Below are positions 1-7,790 of a stretch of DNA of 64,000 nucleotides, one piece after another; the stretch's first letter is position 1; the number at the start of each line of letters is the position of its first letter. Source of the stretch: Calditrichales bacterium MX18-03 (GTDB taxonomy: Bacteria > Bacillota > Clostridia > Lutisporales > Lutisporaceae); the NCBI GenBank assembly GCA_021083345.1, contig JAJGRE010000001.1, positions 1,426,001-1,490,000 on the forward strand, in the 5' to 3' direction. The notes under the pieces are model-generated. The model had not been told where the DNA came from. It saw nothing but the letters and a program-made list of their open reading frames with translations, and did no database searches. Position numbers and translations under genes: made by a program.

Positions 1-270
1 GTCACTGCCCATCAGTACCTGTCCCATCACCTGGAGAAAAACCGGCAGGCTCTCGCCAGCCCCGAAGGTATCCTTTGCCTGTACGGCATAGCCGTCCACT
101 GTCGACCTGTCAAAATCAGGAATGTCCACCCTGGAAGCTATGTCCTCATAAGCGGTCCTGTCCATAGCGTCCGTTATATGAACTTCTTCGAATCCGACAT
201 GTACATCTGCAAAGTGCAAGTCCATTTTTTCCTTAACCTGGTCGACAGTATCAACCTGCAAAAGCTTCAT
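1..270 (-). CDS. moeA: Molybdopterin molybdotransferase MoeA (N-terminal part, runs off left edge)
   Basis: MoeA inserts molybdate (or tungstate) into adenylated molybdopterin in the cytoplasm, the last common step of Mo/W cofactor synthesis. Only the first 90 residues lie in the window. They contain the family signature around residues 49-63 (IPDFDRSTVDGYAV), the conserved loop that opens MoeA domain III. The ATG at 268-270 is preceded by AAGGAGG at ideal spacing. It lies about 100 bp downstream of tupA on the same strand, so it is probably co-transcribed with the tungstate transporter. The C-terminal part is outside the window, so completeness cannot be judged. Confidence 0.9.
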   Translation of the reverse strand, partial: MKLLQVDTVDQVKEKMDLHFADVHVGFEEVHITDAMDRTAYEDIASRVDIPDFDRSTVDGYAVQAKDTFGAGESLPVFLQVMGQVLMGSD

Positions 271-373
271 TGGCCGTCCTCCTTACAAGAAAATGCAACG
301 CTACCTGTTTTCATATTATTTGTCATTACTTAAAAATAATTCTACCGCATCAACCTGTCATTAGCAATGCGGC

Positions 374-1474
374 TTATTTCGCATCCGGCATAAACAGTTG
401 CTGCCCGTTCTTCTTGTAGTCTGCGATCATCTTCTGGCCTTCGTCAGAAGTGATGAAGTAGATAAAGGCATTGGCTGCATTGTGATGAATATTGGGGTAC
501 TTTTCAGGGTTGACAGCAATAACGCCATAGGGGTTGAAGAGGATCGGATCGCCTTGTAGTACGACCTTCAAGTTGACCTTATCCTGGAAAGCAAACCAGG
601 TGCCGCTGTCCACCAAAGTGTATGCACCCATTTCACCGGCCATCATCAGCGTATCCCCCATGCCCTGTCCGGACTCCATGTACCAGGCTTCGCCCTGAGG
701 TTTGATGCCGTATGTGCTCCAGATCGCCAATTCTTTCTTGTGGGTTCCGGATTGGTCGCCGCGGGATACGAACTTGGCTTTGGATGAAGCAACCTTAGCC
801 ATTGCTTCCTGCACGGTCTTCAAATCGGCTACCCCCACCGGATCATCCTTGGGACCCACAAGGAAGAAGAAGTTGTACATGACATCCTTCCTGTTTACGC
901 CAAAGCCGCTGGCTACAAACTCATCCTCTGACTTTCTGGCATGTACCAGAATGACATCCGCGTCACCGCGTTTTCCCATTTCAATCGCTTCGCCTGTACC
1001 CACCGAAACCACTTTGGTGGTTACGCCGTATTTCTTGTCAAAGGCAGGCATCAGTACGTCCAGCAATCCGGTGTCCCTTGTGCTTGTAGTGGTTGCCAAT
1101 ACCATGGTTGGTTCCGCCTTGAAGACGGGTTCTGCTGCGGGCTGCACTGCAGGTTGGTTTTCTGCTTTGGCTGCAGCCTGAGCCAGCATCAGGTATTTAG
1201 CGTAAACATAGCCGACTTTTCCATCGCTGAGCTTTACCTGATACCAGCCACCCACTTTGTTCAGTACCGTCACTTCGGTGTTCCTGACCAGAACCTTTGC
1301 AATCTTGCCCGTCATACCGGCAGCTTCCCTGAAGTTGAGAGCTGTGGTTGTTTTTGCTGTATCTCCAATATTGACGGGTGCTCCTTCCGAAAAGACCATG
1401 GAAGCTGTGAACACGATCATCAGCAGAACCGTTGCCAGAAAGAGAATCTTTTTTCTTTCCGCACCTTTTTTCAT
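374..1474 (-). CDS. tupA: Tungstate ABC transporter substrate-binding protein TupA with N-terminal SH3 domain
   Basis: Extracytoplasmic binding protein that delivers tungstate to TupBC. Residues about 9-30 form a signal/anchor segment (no clear lipobox Cys). Residues about 40-97 are a bacterial SH3 (SH3b) domain (ALNFREAAGMTGKIAKVL, WYQVKLSDGKVGYVYAKYL). From about 124 the TupA-type domain begins with the anion-binding TTTSTRDTGLLD motif and continues with the typical RGDQSGTHKKE and WYMESGQGMG segments. The SH3 domain is extra compared with usual TupA (about 270 residues) and may hold the protein at the cell wall. The start has AAGGAGG. It lies 12 bp after tupC. Molybdate cannot be excluded as ligand, but the signature favours tungstate. 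Confidence 0.88.
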   Translation of the reverse strand: MKKGAERKKILFLATVLLMIVFTASMVFSEGAPVNIGDTAKTTTALNFREAAGMTGKIAKVLVRNTEVTVLNKVGGWYQVKLSDGKVGYVYAKYLMLAQAAAKAENQPAVQPAAEPVFKAEPTMVLATTTSTRDTGLLDVLMPAFDKKYGVTTKVVSVGTGEAIEMGKRGDADVILVHARKSEDEFVASGFGVNRKDVMYNFFFLVGPKDDPVGVADLKTVQEAMAKVASSKAKFVSRGDQSGTHKKELAIWSTYGIKPQGEAWYMESGQGMGDTLMMAGEMGAYTLVDSGTWFAFQDKVNLKVVLQGDPILFNPYGVIAVNPEKYPNIHHNAANAFIYFITSDEGQKMIADYKKNGQQLFMPDAK

Positions 1475-1486
1475 ACTTACGCCTCC

Positions 1487-2218
1487 TTAATAGATCATGA
1501 CCCCTGCAATAAAGTCCCGTGTTTTGACCTCTGCGGGATTTTCAAACATCCTTGCCGCTTCCCCTTTTTCAATAATTCCACCTTCCAGCATGAAGACGGC
1601 GTCATCCGCCAGCCTTTTGGCCTGGTGCATATTGTGGGTCACAATGACAATGGTCGTACTGTATTCGGACTTGAAATAATCCAGCAGCTTTTCAATCATC
1701 GCCACATTGGCAGGATCCAGGTTGGTTGTAGGCTCATCCAGAAAAAGAACACGGGGCTTATAGATCATGGCCCTGGCCAAAGCCAGCCGCTGGGCCTCTC
1801 CCCCGGACAGCGTCGCCGCCCTTTGCTTCTGCTGCTCACGCAGTCCCACAAGCTCCAGCATCTCTGCGACCTGTTTTTCCGTGCTTTGCTTGCTTTGTCC
1901 TCTCAATCTGAGGCCATAGGCCGCATTGTCATAAACAGAGCTGTTGAAAACCACTGGTTTCTGGAAGACCATTGCCAGCTCCCGCCTTACAGCCATATCG
2001 GACTTGCTCTTCCAAATGCTTTTTCCGGCATAGAGGACATTCCCTGATGTAGCCGCTTCCAAGCCATTGAGAATCATGAGCAGCGTGCTCTTTCCGGCGC
2101 CGCTGGGACCGATCACCGCCGTTGTCCTTCCTCCATGAAGCTCCAAGCTTTCAATATTCAGAACACGCTTGCTTCCATACGACTTAACCAGATCCTTCAC
2201 TTCAAACAAAACCGCCAT
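1487..2218 (-). CDS. tupC: Tungstate ABC transporter ATP-binding protein TupC
   Basis: Cytoplasmic ATPase of the tungstate importer, 243 residues, the normal size. Walker A is GPSGAGKST at 37-45, the Q-loop lies in MVFQKPVVF, the ABC signature is LSGGEAQRLALARA near 136, Walker B is VLFLDEPTTNLDP near 157 and the switch His is in VIVTHNM. Its ATG overlaps the tupB stop by one base (TAATG), which implies translational coupling. Tungstate specificity is inferred from the adjacent TupA and TupB. Confidence 0.9.
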   Translation of the reverse strand: MAVLFEVKDLVKSYGSKRVLNIESLELHGGRTTAVIGPSGAGKSTLLMILNGLEAATSGNVLYAGKSIWKSKSDMAVRRELAMVFQKPVVFNSSVYDNAAYGLRLRGQSKQSTEKQVAEMLELVGLREQQKQRAATLSGGEAQRLALARAMIYKPRVLFLDEPTTNLDPANVAMIEKLLDYFKSEYSTTIVIVTHNMHQAKRLADDAVFMLEGGIIEKGEAARMFENPAEVKTRDFIAGVMIY

Positions 2219-2898
2219 TACGATTCCAGCCCCCTTCCACGGCGCAGGAAATCCACACCGGAATTGATGATGAAGGAAATCAGCAGCAGGATCATACCTA
2301 AGGCCAGGGCATTCTGGAATTCTCCCATTCCCTTATGCAGGGCGATGGCTGTAGTCATCACACGGGTCTGGAACCGGATATTGCCGCCCACCATCATCAC
2401 GGCACCAACCTCCGCCATCAGCCTTCCGAAGGCCACGATGACTGATGCACCGATGCCGTACCGGGCTTCTCTGACGATGGTCCATGCCAGCTGACCGGGT
2501 GTTGCACCAAGGCTGACGGCCGTATGCCGGATATGCTTATCCACGCCCTGTACCGCAACAATGGTCAAGCCTGTAATAATGGGAGCTGCCAGCAATACCT
2601 GCGCTATCAGCATCGCTGTGGGCGTAAAAAGGAGGCGCAGATCCCCGAAAAGACCCATCTGGTTCGAAAGCAGCACATAAACCGTCAAACCGATAACCAC
2701 CGGCGGAACCCCCATGAAGGTATTGACCACGTTGACCAGAAGGACCTTTCCGGGAAACCGGTTCATCGCTATCAGGACCCCAATGGGCACACCAATGATG
2801 AAGCTGATCAGCACAGCAGCTGTTGACACCCTGATGGATAAAAAGATGATGCCGTAAAGCTCAGGATCAAAGGAAACAAGCAGTTGTACGGCTTGCAA
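2218..2898 (-). CDS. tupB: Tungstate ABC transporter permease TupB
   Basis: Inner-membrane permease with about five hydrophobic segments and a binding-protein-dependent inner-membrane signature (EAxxxG-type loop, SLGATPGQLAWTIVREARYGI). The start is uncertain. The coordinates use a TTG at 2898 that has only a weak AAAGAAG upstream. In the same frame a CTG at 2920-2922 stands 6 bases after a strong GGGGGGA, and starting there restores the family-like N-terminus (GYFKEAFLQAVQLLVSFDPELYG). No in-frame ATG or GTG exists between the SD and the TTG. A non-AUG CTG start or a sequence error is therefore possible. Transcription is probably controlled by the leader at 2955-3121. Confidence 0.85.
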   Translation of the reverse strand: MQAVQLLVSFDPELYGIIFLSIRVSTAAVLISFIIGVPIGVLIAMNRFPGKVLLVNVVNTFMGVPPVVIGLTVYVLLSNQMGLFGDLRLLFTPTAMLIAQVLLAAPIITGLTIVAVQGVDKHIRHTAVSLGATPGQLAWTIVREARYGIGASVIVAFGRLMAEVGAVMMVGGNIRFQTRVMTTAIALHKGMGEFQNALALGMILLLISFIINSGVDFLRRGRGLES

Positions 2899-2954
2899 AA
2901 AGGCTTCTTTGAAATAACCCAGAACGCATCCCCCCTTGAAAGCATGGTTATCAA

Positions 2955-2983
2955 TAAAAAAGACAATCCTGAAAGGATTGTCT
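2955..2983 (-). terminator. Intrinsic terminator in the tupB leader
   Basis: A perfect 10-bp stem (2961-2970 with 2974-2983), triloop GAA, followed on the minus strand by six T. It sits between the structured leader and tupB, only about 35-60 bases before the start codon. This is the position of a transcription-attenuation terminator rather than an operon end. Confidence 0.85.
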
Positions 2984-3121
2984 CGAGAGGTCTAATAATT
3001 TTCCTTTCCAAACACGGGAGGTGCAGAGATTTCTCTCGACACCCTTAGGGCACGCCCTAGGTTATGGCTTCATAGAGTCCCTTGTGCGGGAACCGTTAGA
3101 AACGACAACTCGGAAAACGCA
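2984..3121 (-). promoter_or_regulatory. Candidate Moco/Tuco-type riboswitch upstream of the tupBCA operon
   Basis: Read on the minus strand, this leader can fold as a closing stem (TTTTCC near 3116 with GGAAAA near 3000), a stem CCTAGGG/CCCTAAGG (about 3042-3062), and a hairpin GAGA-GAAA-TCTC with a GNRA tetraloop (about 3027-3039) enclosed by GTG/CAC. It carries a TTTCCGAG segment at the 5' side and CACCTCCC near the 3' side. A perfect intrinsic terminator follows immediately. Known Mo/W cofactor riboswitches have a GNRA-bearing multistem aptamer and often precede tungstate or molybdate uptake genes. The assignment comes from fold, position and context, not from a covariance-model match. Confidence 0.55.
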
Positions 3122-3141
3122 ATATTCACTTTTCTAATAGC

Positions 3142-3750
3142 CTACTTCTTAAATATACCAAAAGGTTTGCCCACTGGCAAGAAGATTCTGCCGAAATGGG
3201 TGTTGAGGACGACAGCTGCTGAGCCGTAGAAGGAAACCAAAGCGATGATCAGTTCTGCATAAGCTGCCATCATGTGCATCGGCTCCTTGGCAATGCCGAA
3301 GGTGCTGAGCGAAAGACCGATGAACAGGACATCGATAAGGACGAATATGATAAATAATACCTTGTTTGTTTCCATGGAGCCGATTGTCATATAGACTGAG
3401 AAAATAAGGTACCCTACGAAAGCGAAGCCCAACTGGTTGATGTCTGCTGTTGCTGCTAGCTTCTCTCCGAAGAAGCCCAGCTTCACCAGCCAGGTTGTTG
3501 CTACGCCCAGCCAGAAGAAGGCATAGCCGCCGAATGCTGTCGTTCCAAAAATGTTGTTGCGCTTTGAGTCTTCGATGCATGCGAAGAGTTGTGCGAAAGC
3601 GCCCAGGAAAATCGCCCACGGAATAACCAACGTTGTATCATGTGTGATGCCAAGCTTCTGTGAGGATGCAACCAGCGTCACCATCGCCAATCCGAAAAGT
3701 CCCAGTGCGGAAGGATCGGCATTCGTGATCTTTACATTCTGTGTTTCCAT
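3142..3750 (-). CDS. satP: GPR1/FUN34/SatP-family acetate transporter
   Basis: Membrane protein of the AceTr family, which moves acetate (and succinate) across the cytoplasmic membrane, probably as a hexameric channel/symporter. At 202 residues it has the family's six-helix layout, and its N-terminal NADPSALGLFGLAM segment corresponds to the NPAPLGL signature. The ATG at 3748-3750 has GGAGG seven bases upstream; an upstream in-frame TTG overlaps that SD and is rejected. Its stop lies about 20 bases before the tup leader begins. It sits beside a formate channel, consistent with export or uptake of C1/C2 acids. Confidence 0.88.
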   Translation of the reverse strand: METQNVKITNADPSALGLFGLAMVTLVASSQKLGITHDTTLVIPWAIFLGAFAQLFACIEDSKRNNIFGTTAFGGYAFFWLGVATTWLVKLGFFGEKLAATADINQLGFAFVGYLIFSVYMTIGSMETNKVLFIIFVLIDVLFIGLSLSTFGIAKEPMHMMAAYAELIIALVSFYGSAAVVLNTHFGRIFLPVGKPFGIFKK

Positions 3751-3855
3751 TTTTACCTCCAAAAATAATATATAGTATGAACGTTAATATATTATCATTT
3801 TCTTCGCACAATTAAAAGGTTTTTCAACAAATTTCGCACATTCCTGAAATTTTTA

Positions 3856-4737
3856 TCAAGCAACAGACTTTGCTTTTACGGCTTCGTTTTTGCCGTTCTT
3901 GATGTAGACATACCAATACAAAGCTGCTACAAAGACACCTCCGCCCACAATATTGCCCAGCGTAACAGGCAGGAGGTTATTGACCGCGAAGCTGCCCCAA
4001 TTCAGATGCGCCAGCTTCTCCGGCGTGACGCCCAATGCCATGGCTGCATCTGCCCAGGCCGGTGTGCCTTTTGCTATGATTCCCGCCGGTATGTAGTACA
4101 TGTTGGCTACGCTGTGTTCAAAGCCCGAGGTAATGAAAAGCCAGATGGGGAAGAAAATGGCAAGGAGCTTCCCGGTTACATCCCTTGCGCCGGAGGCCAT
4201 CCACACAGCCAGGCATACAAGCCAGTTGCACATGATGCCCAGCACAAATGCCTGGGTAAAGGTCAGACCAACCTTGTATACGGCAATCTTGATGGTAATG
4301 CCCCCAAGGTGGTTGGCACCGCTGCTCAGCAGCCCGGACTGCACCATCATGAAAGCGATCAGAACGGATCCCACGAAATTCCCCAAATACACCACGCCCC
4401 AGTTTTTCAGCATGGCGCTCATGGTAACCTTCTTGTCCAGGACAGCAGCAATGATCATGGTATTTCCGGTAAAAAGCTCGGCACCGGCCACAACCACCAG
4501 CATCAGCCCCGTGCCGAAAATTGCACCTGCCAGGGCTTTGCCCAGGCCAAAGGTTTCAGGCTTGGCAAGCAGGTTGAAGGCTGCCATGTTGGAGCCTTCG
4601 GATGCAAAGGCAATATAAACGCCGGCCAGAACGCCCAACAGGAACATGCTGACAACCGGCAGCTTCACTTTCCTGACGCCGGCCTGTACGGTTGTATCGC
4701 AAATTTCCGCCGGTGTCAGATAGTTATGATTTGACAT
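3856..4737 (-). CDS. Formate/nitrite transporter family protein (FocA-like channel)
   Basis: A 293-residue FNT-family pentameric channel with six helices. Family landmarks are AGAELFTGNT (near 85), CNWLVCLAVWM with the central pore region (near 170), and GFEHSVANMYYIPAGI with the gating/translocation histidine (near 205). FNT proteins carry formate, nitrite or hydrosulfide. Formate is favoured here by the neighbouring fdhD, mobA and Mo/W uptake genes. ATG preceded by GGGAGGAATC. It lies upstream of the acetate carrier on the same strand, with about 100 bp between them. Confidence 0.9.
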   Translation of the reverse strand: MSNHNYLTPAEICDTTVQAGVRKVKLPVVSMFLLGVLAGVYIAFASEGSNMAAFNLLAKPETFGLGKALAGAIFGTGLMLVVVAGAELFTGNTMIIAAVLDKKVTMSAMLKNWGVVYLGNFVGSVLIAFMMVQSGLLSSGANHLGGITIKIAVYKVGLTFTQAFVLGIMCNWLVCLAVWMASGARDVTGKLLAIFFPIWLFITSGFEHSVANMYYIPAGIIAKGTPAWADAAMALGVTPEKLAHLNWGSFAVNNLLPVTLGNIVGGGVFVAALYWYVYIKNGKNEAVKAKSVA

Positions 4738-4885
4738 ATTATTGATTCCTCCCTATAAAAACTCAAGCAAAACCAATTTTATCATACAATATAGTTTGTT
4801 AAAATAATGTTCATCCTAATCCCAATAATTTTTATAGGATTGACATAATTTTTATATCTCCGGCAGCCAAATGACTTTTTTGCCA

Positions 4886-4918
4886 ACAAAAAAACAGCTT
4901 CCGTCCTATTGAAGCTGT
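4886..4918 (-). terminator. Rho-independent terminator after fdhD
   Basis: Stem ACAGCTTC/GAAGCTGT (4894-4901 with 4911-4918), loop of 9, then eight T on the minus strand. It lies 22 bases after the fdhD stop, so mobA-fdhD probably forms a unit separate from the FNT gene. Confidence 0.85.
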
Positions 4919-4940
4919 AGAAAACATGATGATTGGCATA

Positions 4941-5717
4941 TTAGGTTATGTCAATCTCGCTATATACATTAAACCGCAAACCTCTGACGAAGCCGATCAT
5001 GCCGATGCCGAGCTGTCTGCCCAGCACCACTGCCTGCTCAGTGGGAGCGGACCTTGATACCACAACGGGGATCCGCCTCTTAGCACATTTGATCAGAATC
5101 TCCGACGAAAGCCTACCGCTGGTGATCAGAAGCTTATCCTCCGTGTCGACCCCTTTATACAGCGCTTCACCGATGATTTTGTCCAAGGCATTGTGCCTTC
5201 CGATATCTTCATAGAAGAGCACCACTTCCCTGTCCTTGCAAAGGCAGGCACTGTGCACCCCTCCCGTTTCGGCAAACACCCCGGACATTTTGCTGAAGCT
5301 TTTCATCAGCTGAATGATATCGTCAGCGGCTAGCTTCATTTCCGGATTCACCCTGCTGCATTTCAGGGCATCCACCGCAACATAAAAGGAAGTCCCTTTC
5401 CCGCAGCCGGTTGTGACCATGCGCTTGCCATAAAGCCGCCTGGCCAGGCTGTCTTTGTTGGAGGTCTCTATCTCAACCGTTCCTCTCTGCTCATCCAGCT
5501 TCAGGCTGAGGATCTCTTCCTGCTTGGTGATAAGGCCTTCAGAGGCAAGGAACCCCACAGCCAGAAAAGAGAGGGCCGAAGGTGAGCAAAGCAGCGTCAC
5601 CAGCTCATCGCCATTCAGATAGAGGGTAAGCGCATATTCCTTTGCAACAAGATCCTCCATCCGGCTGAAGGATCCGTTTTCGTACCTTATGATATCAACC
5701 TTTCCGGTAAGCCCCAT
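4941..5717 (-). CDS. fdhD: Formate dehydrogenase accessory sulfurtransferase FdhD
   Basis: FdhD passes sulfur from a cysteine desulfurase to the bis-MGD cofactor of formate dehydrogenase, a step needed for active enzyme. At 258 residues it is of family length. The catalytic loop is VTTGCGKGTSFY with Cys105. Only this one Cys is present where the E. coli protein has CxxC, a pattern I recall from other Firmicute FdhD proteins. The nearby GGVHSACLC, ITSGRLSSEI and VVVSRSAPTEQAV segments are family landmarks. ATG with AAGGAG. It starts 34 bp after mobA ends. No formate dehydrogenase structural gene is in the window. Confidence 0.93.
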   Translation of the reverse strand: MGLTGKVDIIRYENGSFSRMEDLVAKEYALTLYLNGDELVTLLCSPSALSFLAVGFLASEGLITKQEEILSLKLDEQRGTVEIETSNKDSLARRLYGKRMVTTGCGKGTSFYVAVDALKCSRVNPEMKLAADDIIQLMKSFSKMSGVFAETGGVHSACLCKDREVVLFYEDIGRHNALDKIIGEALYKGVDTEDKLLITSGRLSSEILIKCAKRRIPVVVSRSAPTEQAVVLGRQLGIGMIGFVRGLRFNVYSEIDIT

Positions 5718-5751
5718 ACTAACGCTCCTTCCCGCCTGTGCCGCAGGCTTC

Positions 5752-6354
5752 TCAATCGATGCTGCCCCTATGCCTTACAAGGTCTTCAGCCGTGTTCAGA
5801 TTGACGAACATGTCCCAGTTGGGGCTGTATTCTCTGGCCTTGCTCTCTTCTACATAGATCACATCAGCCTTCTTCAGCATCACATTAATCTGGCGTATAT
5901 CTTGTCTGATGCAATCCTCAATAAGGTTTGCAAGTGTTATGGAATAAAAAGCATTGAAGGGCTCGATCCATTCTCCCAGCCGGGTTATGATGGCATCCGC
6001 ACCGGTCTGGCTTTCCAGCAGCAGGCCTTTCATGTACCGGATATAATCCAGGTTGATAAAAGGCATATCGCAGGCAATGAGATAGTTGTACCGGCTCCCG
6101 GACTGCTTCAGGCCCGCGTGAATGCCCCCCATGGGACCGAAGTCCTTCACTTCATCCTGAACAATCCTGCAGCTGTATTGCTGGTAAGCTTCAGGGGTAT
6201 TCGTCACAATAATGAAGTTTTCAAAAAGGGGCTGCAGCCTGTCCATGATCAAATCGGTAATATACCGGTCATCCAGCTTCATGAACTGCTTGTCGAAGCC
6301 CATCCTGCTGCTTCTTCCGCCAGCCAGGATAATGGCAGTATCCATGGTTTTCAT
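5752..6354 (-). CDS. mobA: Molybdenum cofactor guanylyltransferase MobA
   Basis: Transfers GMP from GTP to molybdopterin to form the MGD cofactor used by formate dehydrogenase and related enzymes. It is a 200-residue nucleotidyltransferase with the GTP-binding LAGGRSSRMGFDK motif at 10-22 and the metal/nucleotide-binding ACDMPFI segment near 100. The ATG at 6354 follows CGGAGAA. It heads the mobA-fdhD pair. A second in-frame ATG three codons later is a less likely start. Confidence 0.92.
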   Translation of the reverse strand: MKTMDTAIILAGGRSSRMGFDKQFMKLDDRYITDLIMDRLQPLFENFIIVTNTPEAYQQYSCRIVQDEVKDFGPMGGIHAGLKQSGSRYNYLIACDMPFINLDYIRYMKGLLLESQTGADAIITRLGEWIEPFNAFYSITLANLIEDCIRQDIRQINVMLKKADVIYVEESKAREYSPNWDMFVNLNTAEDLVRHRGSID

Positions 6355-6396
6355 ATCTGATTCTCCGATATTCTAGGTTGCTTGACCGGCTTGCCG

Positions 6397-6882
6397 TCAG
6401 TCAAAAAAAATGATCTCCCCTTCAATGCCGCCGTTTATATGCAGCAGGCCGAGGGAATAACTGGGCTGAAACCGCCGGTATGTCGGGGAACCGGGGTTGA
6501 AGTATAGAATGCCGTCGATCACCTCATTATGAGGTTTGTGGCTATGGCCATATACGATGCAATCCACCTTGTCCTCCATGAATTCCAGGTAGGCGCTCAT
6601 ATAAGATCGCCCCCTGCCGTCGCCATGGGTCAACCCGATGCGCTTTCCTCCTGCTGTGATGATTTTTCTTCTTCCGTATTTGGAAAGCAGGTCAAACCCA
6701 TCGTTGTTGCCTGCTACCACCTGCACAGGTGCAATCATGGACAGCTCCATGATCACTTCCTCTATGAGAATATCGCCTGCATGCAGGATAAGGTCCACCC
6801 CTTTGAAGGCTTCATGCACAATGTTGGGCAATTGCCTGCCGCTGCCCATGATATGGGTATCCGAGATGACACCAATCTTCAA
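6397..6882 (-). CDS. Metallophosphoesterase, YfcE/MJ0936 family
   Basis: A small calcineurin-like phosphoesterase of 161 residues. The five metal-ligand motifs are all visible in order: GVISDTH (4-10), LHAGD (near 35), VAGNND (near 57), LTHGDG (near 85) and YGHSHKP (near 113). Members hydrolyse phosphodiesters in vitro; the physiological substrate is unknown. The start is TTG at 6882, preceded by GGAGGAAGAGGA. It lies 42 bp upstream of mobA on the same strand and may be co-transcribed. Often linked to the rph-XTP pyrophosphatase locus in Firmicutes, which is not seen here. Confidence 0.85.
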   Translation of the reverse strand: MKIGVISDTHIMGSGRQLPNIVHEAFKGVDLILHAGDILIEEVIMELSMIAPVQVVAGNNDGFDLLSKYGRRKIITAGGKRIGLTHGDGRGRSYMSAYLEFMEDKVDCIVYGHSHKPHNEVIDGILYFNPGSPTYRRFQPSYSLGLLHINGGIEGEIIFFD

Positions 6883-6920
6883 TTCCTCTTCCTCCGTTAC
6901 GGTTATGTATAGGCTGCTTT

Positions 6921-7718
6921 CTACTCCTGCAGCAAATCGGGTGTATCAGGCATGTCCGGCTTGCAGCTCTTTACCGCAAAGGTCACATACAGGATCGAAA
7001 TAAGCCAGTAAATCACCCAGAAATATGGAATATATACGCCGGTGACCCGTACCAGGCTGTATGCCAATTCCAGCAGCATAGGCAGCGTCAGTGCGTAGAT
7101 GCTGATGTTCAGCAGCTGGCCATAACTAAGCGCTGCCTTGAATGCCGAATTGGAGATAAGTCCCAGCAGTGCCAGCAGTACCACATTCAAAAGTTTCCAA
7201 GCCAATACGAACACAAAACCGAATACAATAAGAACCATCAGAATCCAGCTCAGTTTCGGCAGAAATTCCACCACCTGCGCTTTTGTAAGGCGGAAGCCCT
7301 CCGGCAGCTCTCTGAGGTTATACTCCTGCAGCTGTGCGGCACTCCGCTTGACATGGACCCTGTCCCGGGTAATCAGCAAACCGGTTTTGGCACTGTCCAA
7401 TACGCTTTTGTCCACCTGTCCGGTGGTGTCGATGACAAAAACCTCCGACGTGCTGCTGCTTATGTAGTAAGGCATTTTCCCTTCAAAAATAAACTCCCCG
7501 TTCTCCAGTCTGAACTCCGGAATGGTTTCGCTGAATTCGGCAACCGCTTCTTCAATGTAATACCTTGAAATGATAAAATTCTTTGCCCCATTGATGGAAT
7601 AAAGAATCAGAAAAAGCAGCAGAAGATAGAGAAAGCTTCTGCCGAAACGGTTTCCTTTGATCTGTCTGTAAAAGTCAAAATCAATGACGCACTCCCGCAT
7701 TTCGGTTAAAAATTTCAT
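6921..7718 (-). CDS. DUF1189 family membrane protein
   Basis: A 265-residue integral membrane protein. One helix lies near 26-45, a soluble extracytoplasmic part of about 100 residues follows, then four or five helices from about 155 to 250 and a short polar tail. The layout and the N-terminal YRQIKGNRFGRSFLYL-type segment fit DUF1189, a Firmicute family of unknown function. ATG with AGGAGG. It ends 38 bp before the phosphoesterase start. No catalytic motif is apparent. Confidence 0.7.
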   Translation of the reverse strand: MKFLTEMRECVIDFDFYRQIKGNRFGRSFLYLLLLFLILYSINGAKNFIISRYYIEEAVAEFSETIPEFRLENGEFIFEGKMPYYISSSTSEVFVIDTTGQVDKSVLDSAKTGLLITRDRVHVKRSAAQLQEYNLRELPEGFRLTKAQVVEFLPKLSWILMVLIVFGFVFVLAWKLLNVVLLALLGLISNSAFKAALSYGQLLNISIYALTLPMLLELAYSLVRVTGVYIPYFWVIYWLISILYVTFAVKSCKPDMPDTPDLLQE

Positions 7719-7790
7719 AGAAAATCCTCCTGTAAATACATACGTCCCTTTATACTAACTCATTATATCAAACTCAACCACCGGCTGCAA

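Noticed and set aside
941-2047. 368-codon open frame on the plus strand opposite tupC and tupA
   Set aside because: It mirrors two well-supported genes, has Cys/His-rich unnatural composition and no ribosome binding site.
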